Source: Escallonia rubra (Eukaryota > Streptophyta > Magnoliopsida > Escalloniales > Escalloniaceae). From it: 64,000 bases of DNA. Below the pieces are notes generated by a model that saw nothing but the letters and a program-made list of their open reading frames with translations, was not told the DNA's origin and ran no database searches. Shown here one piece after another: positions 22,301 through 28,661 of this stretch. The stretch covers positions 124,001 to 188,000 of the forward strand of contig JAVXUO010001141.1 of assembly GCA_033065855.1 (NCBI GenBank). Direction: 5' to 3'. A program made the translations under genes and the position numbers. Numbering within the stretch: position 1 is the stretch's first letter; the number at the start of each line of letters is the position of its first letter.

Positions 22301-25201
22301 AATCCATGCATGAATGTATTCTAGAGGAATCACACTCAGCCCGGGATTTTCGGCAACCAGGTTTCTTCAAAATTGCCGGAAGTCCATAGTCAGAAACCAC
22401 TGCACGGCCATTTGCATCCAAGAGAAGATTGGATGGTTTTAGATTCATACAAACAACACCAGCAGCATGGAGTTCAGCCACCCCACGAGCAATGTCTGCC
22501 CCATATCTACAATCAGAGAAAAATAATTAATGAAAAGCAGGGTTATAACTTGCTCGTAGCTATTTTTCTCGGCTATAATAATCTGAACATGGTAGCACTC
22601 TCTCAGGCATCTCAAAGTAATTTGCCCATAAATACATAATCAAAATGGCAGAACGTGTTCATTAAAAAACTGAAATAGAACTTATCTTGAATAATCTAAA
22701 TAAATAAACATCAGCACTAGAAGATTTCAGATTCTGAGATAAGGCACGAAATAAAGCAGTTTAGCATGTTGATCGATATAAGCAATAAGTTTGCCTGATC
22801 TTAAAGTATTACCAACTTTAACATTGTGTTCGTATTAATGCTTGCGGACAAAGTATAAATTAATTTTTAATTAACACTTAAGGTCAAAAGAGACGGCTAC
22901 CAAATTCTGCAAGGAACCTGCAGATTCCAAAAGATACCATGTATGCTTCAAAGAAAAAAGCATCATTTTTCTATCCCTCTCCTCAGTCTACAACTCAGCC
23001 CGCACAAATGGACAGCACAACTGAGACAAAGTTGGATTTGGTGCAGACATTGTCTCCATTGGGTGTTCCCAAGTTAAAATTCGAAATGCAAGGTTTAGAC
23101 GTGCAATTGTATCCTCTCATTTCATCAATCTCTTCATCTCTTCCATCACTATGCATGTGTGATCTTCATAAGGGTCTCAAATCAAGGTCCTGGAAAGACA
23201 ACTAATCTGGCATTCAGAGTTGCTGAAAATGAATTGACAGCAAATATGTTTGGGTCCTAGAAGGGGTGAGGAGCTTCCCCACTTCTATTTTTTATGACAG
23301 CAGTGTGAACACAAGGTGGATCGGGTGGTATTAAATGGAAGTGAGGAGGTTATTCCGAAGTTCGAAGGCAGGAAACTTTCGGCGGCAAAGGAGAAATACT
23401 GTGATCTGTGCCGATTTCATGTTTTGTGATGTTTCTGTGAGATGGAACAATCTAAGTTTTGGCAGAAAGAATTTATGTTATACGGCGGACACAGTATGAA
23501 GATTGAAACTACTTCTAGAGTTGCTACTCCCTAAGTGTATCAATGGGCCCAGATTTACATTTTCGTTTTTGGAAAGCGGGGAATTTGTGAGAGAAAGCAT
23601 AATCCTTTTATTTCCCCTTTTGAATCTGAGTAATGCAACATTCACTAGATAAGAAGATATCGTATTGGCTAAAAACACCTGTATAAGTAAAACCTCGGCC
23701 TTTAACTTGCTTTAACATGAACTTTCCCAAGAGATAAAAAAATTGGATCTTCTGCAATTAAGGAACAATACGATTCACTTGCGAAGTCAAGCAAGCAAAT
23801 GCCCATCGCACCACGAGAGAGAGGGAAGGAGGAGGAGGAAGGGGGCGGGGGGGGTGGGGGGCGCAGCACTAACTAGCTAGTCACTTTATCATAATTACCC
23901 AATTCCTCAAGTAATCCAGTCAATAAGGTGTTTAACCTACCCAGTAAGCATTAACCACTAATCCACCAGTAAAGGAAATGTACATGCAAACAAACAAGTC
24001 AACGACCCCACTAAATGTTACATTCACAGCAACAAGTTTCTTTCTGGTGCTCAACTCATAACCTTGAAAACTCCACCAAGAGATGGGAGATTATGGCATC
24101 TAAAGCCAAGAACAATGAAATGGAAGAATCTGCATGCAAAATTATGTATAATTGCAAATTTAAGGTTAATTGAGGTTTCGGTCTCTCAGCTTAGGTGCAA
24201 ATGATTATGTAGGCAATAGTTTACATCATAGCAGAACATTTTATCTGTATGTCTAAACTCGCAGTGATATATAGCCTTGCGACCAGTGTTTTCACAACCT
24301 CAACAATGGTTGGTGAAAGAAGATGTGTCCAAAACAAGTCTAATAAACTAAAAACCAAAAATGACTGCCCAATCATTACAGCAACAGCAGGCCATCAAAT
24401 AGGAAATCCAGTATTAGCACAGTATCATGATGCGAGGAAGCAGTAATAAAAGCAATTTAAAACTGAATCAAACAACCTCAGGATTTGCTCAAGAGTGAGT
24501 CTCCCTTCGTTCCGCTGCATCTCCGTCAAGACCGACCCTTTGCACTTATCCATAACCAGCGCCAGGCACCCGTCCATCCTGGTCGCTCCGTGGAACGTGC
24601 ACACGTTCCGGCACCACATGGAAGACCGCCGCAGGCTCTCCAGCTGGCCCTGCACCCAGACCGAGTCCAAGTCCTCCCCTACCACCACCTTCTTCACTGC
24701 CACGCGGTGCCTGCACCGCCCCGCCCCACCTGAGAGCACAGCCGTCCACATCTCCAGCCCGTTCCTCCGCCCCTCCCCAATCCTCCGCACCAGGCGCAAG
24801 TCCTGGTGCGAGGCCAGCTCGATCACCGTGTCACCGCCGGCGCCGCCTCTGCCGCAGCCGGAGCTCTGAGACTGGCGGCTGGACTGCCTCCGCTGCCTTG
24901 TCTCTTCGTCGTCATCGTCCTCGTCATCGTCCTCCTCGTCGTCCGTCAAATCACGGTCAAAGGAGGGATTAGACGAGTGGATTAGACCTAGAATCGCGTA
25001 GTTCTTCTTCAAGCCTTGAACGGAGTTGCCGACGGCGGAGACGTGGCGGCAGCGGGGACAGGAGAGGGTGGTGTCGGTGGAGGCGGCGAACAAGCGGGAA
25101 AGGCAGTCCTTGCAGAAGCCGTGCCCGCACTGGAGCAGCAAGGGACAGCGTTCCTCCTCGTTGTACCGGTTCTGACACACGGAACAGCACGGAATCTTCA
25201 T
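1161..25201 (-). CDS. KEG: KEEP ON GOING-like RING E3 ubiquitin ligase/kinase, 3' part beyond window
   Basis: Twelve exons in consistent phase encode the first ~940 residues of a protein that in Arabidopsis is about 1,600 residues long. Domain order is diagnostic: RING-HC finger (Cys6, Cys9, Cys25, His27, Cys30, Cys33, Cys48, Cys51), acidic tract (~87-100), protein-kinase domain (Gly-rich loop ~141-144, VAVKK lysine ~170, DYG and APE motifs), ankyrin repeats (~500-830), then the first HERC2-like repeat (YQVGDWVKFKR). The family is a trans-Golgi/endosome-associated E3 ligase that ubiquitinates ABI5 and related bZIPs, repressing ABA responses. The start is the only ATG in frame before the RING cysteines. 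Every junction is GT-AG except intron 10 (GC-AG). The catalytic-loop HRD reads CMN, as I recall it does in Arabidopsis KEG. The last exons, with most HERC2-like repeats, lie left of position 1. Identification is from domain order and recalled family sequence, not a search. Confidence 0.96.
1515..1619 (-). CDS. KEG: KEG exon 11
   Basis: Acceptor TTACAG|T; donor ACAAT|GTGAGT. It encodes SGKTLRDFLEALPREWISE, DLMEALVSKGVHLFPT, which links the ankyrin repeats to the HERC2-like repeats. Length 105. Confidence 0.95.
1784..1908 (-). CDS. KEG: KEG exon 10: last ankyrin repeat, GC donor
   Basis: Acceptor TACCAG|AAT. It encodes NDEGDDAFHIAADSAKMIR, ENLDWIIVMLRYKDAAVEV and RNH. The exon must end CACAG so that AG+T gives the conserved Ser of RNHSGKT. 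The next bases are GCAAGT, so the intron is GC-AG. Length 125. Confidence 0.93.
3930..4040 (+). promoter_or_regulatory. TATA-plus-leader block, possibly from an LTR
   Basis: GTATAAAAGG near 3934 is followed by a purine-rich leader (GAGAGGGGAAGAGGCTAGGG) and a GGTAA splice-like motif, a layout shared with the LTRs elsewhere in this window. It is antisense to KEG. LTR ends were not found. Confidence 0.3.
4811..5052. repeat. 121-bp tandem duplication
   Basis: Two copies, starting GTGAGAGAATACCTG at 4811 and 4932, differ at only a few positions. Confidence 0.92.
5155..5921. repeat. ~370-bp tandem duplication separated by poly-C
   Basis: Copies start GCTTTGTGCAACTAAGC at 5155 and 5542 (period 387) and each ends CTCACCAAC plus a C-run (5520-5536 and 5907-5921). 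The copies are nearly identical, so the event is recent. Translations of the two copies are not genes. Confidence 0.92.
5969..6016. mobile_element. fragment of GTGTCGG-type TIR family
   Basis: GACACGACACGG and CCGGACACACC match the terminal repeats of the element at 14305-14947. With 7139-7252 it may mark one older element split by the 6069-6856 insertion. Confidence 0.4.
6069..6856. mobile_element. non-autonomous hAT-like element
   Basis: Left end TAGGGTTGTATACGAAC mirrors the right end (complement TAGGGCTATAAATGAAC), with GAACTCG/CGAGCC-type subterminal repeats. GTATAAT lies directly outside both ends (6062-6068, 6857-6863). The core has GT-rich runs near 6418-6432. No transposase. Right-end placement is uncertain by two or three bases. 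Confidence 0.7.
7139..7252. mobile_element. fragment of GTGTCGG-type TIR family
   Basis: CCCGTGTCTGTGTCC, CATCGGACACGCG and CACCGACACTAG recall the family seen at 14305-14947. The end ATGTGACATAG resembles the family's terminal step. Confidence 0.4.
9520..9654 (-). CDS. KEG: KEG exon 9: ankyrin repeat
   Basis: Acceptor CAACAG|ATT; donor CAG|GTCTGT. It encodes IILDAGVDVNVRNVHNT, IPLHVALARGAKSCVGLLLS and AGANCNLQ. Length 135 (45 codons), phase 0 both sides. It is followed by the 7.6-kb intron 9. Confidence 0.95.
9655..12184 (-). other. KEG intron 8 (2.5 kb)
   Basis: No gene recognised. It has a C-run at 10553-10564 and a segment at about 10741-10840 that resembles 4678-4745 of intron 9 (shared GCAGGAAACT and CCAAGTTA(T/G)GAGCT), so both come from one dispersed repeat. 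Confidence 0.7.
12185..12306 (-). CDS. KEG: KEG exon 8: ankyrin repeat
   Basis: Acceptor TTGCAG|AC; donor AAG|GTAAGC. It encodes DGRELVRILLAAGADATAQ and HGQTALHTAAMANDVELVK. Length 122, ends in phase 0. Confidence 0.95.
12400..12557 (-). CDS. KEG: KEG exon 7: ankyrin repeat
   Basis: Acceptor TTGCAG|A; donor GCTG|GTAAGG. It encodes PLHLCVATWNVAVVKRWLE and GTALCMAAALKKNHEA. Length 158, phase 2 in and 1 out. Confidence 0.95.
14305..14947. mobile_element. non-autonomous TIR element, MULE- or hAT-like
   Basis: Ends are inverted: TAGGAAGCATC at the left against CTAGGTAGCAC (complement of the right end), followed by matching CCGACACC and GACACCACA blocks. Flanks ATAAGGAAC at 14296-14304 and 14948-14956 form a 9-bp target duplication (8 bp if the terminal C belongs to the element). 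A 9-bp duplication favours Mutator-like, 8 bp favours hAT. No transposase is present. Confidence 0.75.
15604..15731. repeat. long near-perfect inverted repeat (hairpin)
   Basis: Arms 15605-15643 and 15692-15730 pair over about 39 nt with about four mismatches, around a ~48-nt loop. Core blocks are TGGGCCTGGGCTTGC and ATGCTTGTCATACACA. It lies inside a transcribed intron, so a foldback RNA would form. It could be a small MITE or a miRNA-like precursor. Confidence 0.8.
16400..18100 (+). pseudogene. possible decayed retroelement gag-like segment
   Basis: Short broken + strand frames read like capsid/gag relics (for example LSRVPHLFAKYKR near 17135-17175), riddled with stops. A diverged ~110-bp direct repeat lies on either side (about 15945-16055 and 18430-18540), which could be LTR remnants. 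No PBS, PPT or target duplication was found. Confidence 0.25.
20311..20372. repeat. 29-bp minisatellite, about two copies
   Basis: A CTCATCTACTCCCCTCACCC-type unit (29 bp) occurs twice, with a partial third, in KEG intron 6 just downstream of exon 6. Confidence 0.85.
20479..20636 (-). CDS. KEG: KEG exon 6: ankyrin repeat
   Basis: Acceptor AACAG|GAG; donor TTAAC|GTAAGT. It encodes ELLLAGADPNAVDDEGET, VLHRAVTKKYTDCALVILE and GGCGSMGIL. Length 158. It is followed by the 7.9-kb intron 6. Confidence 0.95.
20913..21249 (-). CDS. KEG: KEG exon 5: ankyrin repeats
   Basis: Acceptor TGTAG|A; donor CGC|GTAAGT. It contains DGQTALHLACRRGSVELVE and following ankyrin-type helices, then HVCAYHGQPDCMR. Length 337, ends in phase 0. 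Confidence 0.95.
21335..21460 (-). CDS. KEG: KEG exon 4: linker to ankyrin region
   Basis: Acceptor TGCAG|T; donor GTTAG|GTCAGC. It encodes DFTISPGTNG through LHRLVSECNACGV, the linker before the ankyrin repeats. Length 126. The preceding intron 3 (21461-21783, 323 bp) holds nothing recognisable. Confidence 0.93.
21784..22014 (-). CDS. KEG: KEG exon 3: kinase C-lobe end
   Basis: Acceptor GCAG| before G-TGG (WAGLSSEEIYRAVVK); donor GAAAA|GTACG. It encodes the kinase C-lobe tail (PRELWKMIGECL, RRPTFNAML) and the IPRSPPASPE linker typical of KEG. Length 231, in phase with both neighbours. Confidence 0.95.
22141..22506 (-). CDS. KEG: KEG exon 2: kinase catalytic core
   Basis: Acceptor TGTAG| at 22507; donor CC|GTACGT at 22140. 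It encodes YGADIARGVAELH, the catalytic-loop equivalent CMNLKPSN (Asp of HRD replaced by Asn), VSDYGL in place of DFG, and TAPEAWEQ. Length 366, phases 2 in and 2 out. Confidence 0.96.
23820..23866 (+). repeat. G-rich tract in KEG intron 1
   Basis: A GGA-rich run leads into almost pure G from 23841 to 23861, broken only by single C and T bases. It fits a G-quadruplex-forming sequence on the strand that is template for KEG. The rest of intron 1 (22507-24476) shows nothing recognisable. Confidence 0.7.
24477..25201 (-). CDS. KEG: KEG exon 1: RING finger, acidic linker, kinase N-lobe
   Basis: Codons 1-241 plus two bases. It starts at the ATG at 25201 and carries the C6-C9-C25-H27-C30-C33-C48-C51 RING-HC set, an Asp/Glu tract, a Ser/Gly-rich linker and the kinase N-lobe up to LTLEQIL. 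The donor is AG|GTTG at 24477/24476 (phase 2), joining to A|TAT of exon 2. The exon is distinctly GC-richer than the introns. Confidence 0.96.
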
Positions 25202-25251
25202 CTCCCCACCCTCTCTGGACGCTTCCCCTACTTTCTCTCCAATCGCAGTAA

Positions 25252-25308
25252 TTAATGTGGCAGATCTTGTGGACTGCTCGGAAATGGCAGATCGGTGCAG
25301 AGATTCAT
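25252..25308 (-). other. candidate uORF in KEG 5' leader
   Basis: An ATG at 25308 opens an 18-codon frame (MNLCTDLPFPSSPQDLPH) closed by TAA at 25252-25254, about 50 bases before the KEG ATG. Whether it lies in the mRNA depends on the unmapped transcription start, which the CT-rich stretch near 25430-25500 suggests is further upstream. Confidence 0.45.
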
Positions 25309-25530
25309 GGAGAGTGCTTGGAGTTCAGAGTTAAGAGCGAGAAAGAGAGGGTTGGGGGCTGGGGGATTTTGATTGATTGATTGAGCAGGAAAACGGAGAG
25401 TGTTTTAGAGAGAGAAAGTTGAGACAGGGTTTCAATTAAGAGAGGAGAGGGAGAGGAGAGAGAAAGAAAAGGAAGAAGCAGGGAAAGCTTTTTGGAGGGG
25501 TTTTCTACTCCTTTTCTATCGGTCTGCGCC
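25309..25530 (-). promoter_or_regulatory. KEG leader and likely core promoter, CT-rich on coding strand
   Basis: Read on the minus strand this is strongly pyrimidine-rich (CTCTCTCC, TTTCTCTCTC and similar runs), like the Y-patch and leader of plant housekeeping promoters. No clear TATA box was seen. The exact start site cannot be placed from sequence alone. Confidence 0.5.
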
Positions 25531-27442
25531 TACTCGCCCCCCACCTCTTTCTTTTCTTCCGCCCTGCGTTCACACCCCACCCCGTTTTTTCCCAATTTCA
25601 AATGTCCCCTGCTTAGGCCTCTTTTTCAAATTTCCACTCTAAACTGCATTTCTTTCCGTTTGACATTTTCTATTTGTATTTTTGTTTCTATTTTTATTTT
25701 TATTTCTATTTTTAGTTTCATTGTTTTCGTATTCAGCTACGGAATTCGGTTTTATTTTATCATTTTGACCGCTTTTTTTAGTTATTTGTTTAAGAGTTTT
25801 GTGTACCTATATTATTTTTATTCTTATTTTCAGTCATTTTTTTGACTAAATCGTGTACGTTTATCATTTTTTTAAAAAAAATCTCTTTTTTTCACCTCGC
25901 CTTTACTATTGACGCCGATGTTACTATATTATTATTATTGTTACCCCCCCTTATTTCTCTTCCAAAGTCTCACAATTGGGGCCACGTGTCAGGATTTTAA
26001 CGCAGTGTTTTTTATGAGATAGAGAAAGAGAGAAAGAGAGAGGGTTTGCTTTAAAGGTGATGTCGAAGATGAAAAAGATGAATAGTGACTCGACAATGAT
26101 CTTTTTTTCATGGCCAGAAAATGGTCGGAAAAACTTGCAAATCATGGATTTAAAAGATCAAGTATGATTCACGCATTTATAAATCGTGGAATTCTAGTTT
26201 GATGTGTTATTTGGAAGTAAAAACTTGTAAACAAAGAAACTTTTAACATTACATGTTGTTTGCGGACAGTAATAATTAAACATCACATTTATTTTCCACT
26301 TATCTTTATAGTCACTTAAAGTTACAGTAAGAATTCGTCGTCTTTGTGAAAGGTGTATCCGTAGGTCAAATAAACATTTTGAACTCCAATTTGTATTATA
26401 ACCACACTTGTAGTGTTTATAATCTTTTGGGCGACAAAAGAAAGGATTATGAAGTCCCATCTTTCCTCTGGAGAGTCATCACTCTTATTCGCTAATGATG
26501 CAATTCACACTAATGATGCAATTCACACTAATGATGCAATTTATTTATACACAAAAGGCGCAATTATGTTTATCCCTGAGATGTGCCAACTGTACAAATT
26601 GAAGTGCCAATAGGAATACTATCTTCCTATTTATGATATATATATAAATGGCATGTATAAATTTTTCCTTGAGAAATCTAAGGATGTTAAGTAGAGTTAT
26701 ATGTGTTGCAGTATTTTAGTTGTATACGGATCGAAATGCACTTTCATTAAATATAAGCTCAATAAATAATAAACAAAAATTGTTCATTTATGACTGCTTC
26801 TTTACACCGTAATTCCCTTATCTCTGCTTCTTTACACCGTAATTCCCTCTATATATGCGGCTCCTTAAAAAGTATTAATTAAACCCATTTGTCCATTTTA
26901 CATATATAGTGATGCCAAGAAAAGTGAGTTCGTATCTACGTGGAGGTGCCACAAAGGCTGCAATTCGAGTCAGCTTCCAAGTATGCAAAGTGAGAGACAA
27001 TGAGGGCGGAGTAAAGGCAGAGAGCAAGGCTTTCCAGACAGGCCGTGAGGAGTGGCAGTGCTATTGAGGCAAGACAGTGATGAACAGGGACGGCAGTCGA
27101 CAGTCAGTGGTAGGGTCCAAGTTGAGGTCTGATATCACGGTCGCTGATATGTCCAAAGTCACTAGATAATTATGTTTCTCTCTCTAGAATTCAAGAGCTT
27201 TGGATTCAAGAGTGAGAAAGTGAATTTGTGAAATGAAAAAATTTTCTTCTAAATGAGTTCAACAGTGCACTATTTATAGGCAAAAGTATGCATGTGTCAT
27301 CAATTACCACATGGCATCCCCTGGGAGCGACACGTCACCAAGGGGTCCCAAAAATACCGGTTCTCCGTTGGACTGTCGGTTCCCAAATTCACGTTGTTTT
27401 GTCCCACACAGCGTCGCTCTACCTGTCTGAGAAGACTGAATA
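25531..27442. other. upstream intergenic region of KEG
   Basis: AT-rich DNA without a supportable ORF. It holds T-rich runs (25670-25740), a GA-rich run (26016-26044), an 18-bp unit about three times (near 26490-26545) and a 28-bp tandem duplication (near 26795-26850). The last 250 bp before the TRIM array resemble repetitive DNA but are not classified. Confidence 0.6.
25982..25990 (+). promoter_or_regulatory. G-box/ABRE-like element upstream of KEG
   Basis: CCACGTGTC contains a palindromic CACGTG core and the ACGTGTC form of an ABA-response element. It sits about 780 bp upstream of the KEG ATG. One copy can occur by chance. Confidence 0.35.
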
Positions 27443-27581
27443 TGTAACGATCCGGTCCACAGCCCCACCACAGGGCATTGCCTCCCTCAAATGGGCTAGC
27501 CAAGTAGGTACTTATGAGTTCCTTGGTAAGGTCTTATAAGGGTCATCTCATACTATTCCACATCCGATGTGGGATATTACA
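27443..27581 (-). repeat. TRIM LTR 1 (3' terminal)
   Basis: 139 bp. It shares GGGTCATCTCATACTATTCC with LTR 4 and not with LTRs 2 and 3. Confidence 0.93.
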
Positions 27582-27802
27582 ATCTCCCCTCCTTATACCT
27601 TAGCGTCCTCGCTAAGGCTCGATCACACATAGCCTAGAACCTTCCTCTCTAGCCAATGTGGGATATACCCGGCTCACCCTTCGTTGCCCCAACCATCCTC
27701 TTGATGTGGGATATACCCGGGCTTGCCTTCGTTTCTCCCAACCATCGGCAACCCGACTGGATGGCCCAGCCCAAGCTTTCGAGAGTCGGCTCTGATACCA
27801 TT

Positions 27803-27941
27803 TGTAACGACCCGGTCCACGGCCCCACCACAGGGCATTGTCTCCCTCAAATGGGCTAGCCAAGTATGTACTTATGAGTTCATAGGCAGGGTCTTATAAG
27901 GCCAATCGTAAACTCTTCCACAACCGATGTGGGATATTACA
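27803..27941 (-). repeat. TRIM LTR 2 (internal)
   Basis: 139 bp. It carries the GCCAATCGTAAACTCTTCC variant shared with LTR 3, and the PBS lies beside it (27788-27802). Confidence 0.93.
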
Positions 27942-28162
27942 ATCTCCCTACCTTATTCCTTAGCGTCCTCGCTAAAGCTTGATCACACATAGCCCAGAAT
28001 CTCCCTCTCTAGCCAATGTGGGATATACCTGGCTCACCCTTCGTTGCCCCAACCATCCTCTTGATGTGGGATATACCGGGGCTTGCCTTCGTTTCCCCCA
28101 ACCAATGGCAACCTGACTGGACAGCCTAGCCCGAGCTTTCGAGAGTCGGCTCTGATACCATC

Positions 28163-28301
28163 TGTAACGACCCGGTCCACGGCCCCACCACAGGGCATTG
28201 CCTCCCTCAAAAGGGCTAGCCAAATAGGTACTTATGAGTTCATAGGCAGGGTCTTATAAGGCTAATCGCAAACTCTCCCACAACCGATGTGGGATATTAC
28301 A
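28163..28301 (-). repeat. TRIM LTR 3 (internal)
   Basis: 139 bp. It carries the GCTAATCGCAAACTCTCCC variant, closest to LTR 2, with the PBS adjacent. Confidence 0.93.
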
Positions 28302-28522
28302 ATCTCCTCACCTTATTCCTTAGCGTCCTCGCTAAGGCTCGATCACACATAGCCCAGAACCTTCCTCTCTAGCCAATGTGGGATATACCCGGCTCACCCT
28401 TCGTTGCCCCAACCATCCTCTTGATGTGGGATATACCCAGGCTTGCCTTCGTTTCTCCCAACCATCGGCAACCCGACTGGATGGCCTAGCCCAAGCTTTC
28501 GAGAGTCGGCTCTGATACCATT

Positions 28523-28661
28523 TGTAACGACCCGGTCCACGGCCCCACCACAGGGCATTGCCTCCCTCAAATGGGCTAGCCAAGTAGGTACTTATGAGTT
28601 CATTGGCAAGGTCTTATAAGGGTCATCTCATACTATTCCACATTCGATGTGGGATATTACA
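28523..28661 (-). repeat. TRIM LTR 4 (5' terminal)
   Basis: 139 bp. It resembles LTR 1 over the diagnostic block and is bounded by the GAATA duplication at 28662. Confidence 0.93.

Larger units (their letters stand above)
27443..28661 (-). mobile_element. tandem TRIM array: 4 LTRs and 3 internal regions
   Basis: An exact 360-bp period: 139-bp LTRs start at 27443, 27803, 28163 and 28523, separated by 221-bp internal regions. On the minus strand each LTR runs TGTAATATCCCACATC to GGGTCGTTACA and is followed by AATGGTATCAGAGC, a primer-binding site for initiator tRNA-Met. ATAAGGAGGGGAGAT precedes the terminal LTR as polypurine tract. GAATA flanks the whole array (27438-27442, 28662-28666). There is no coding capacity, the definition of a TRIM. 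Confidence 0.95.

Noticed and set aside
24485-24869. + strand ORFs opposite KEG exon 1
   Set aside because: Antisense shadows of the GC-rich RING/kinase exon.
27300-28583. Repeated 83-codon minus-strand ORFs
   Set aside because: They are the TRIM units read through; repetition at 360 bp explains the repeated protein.
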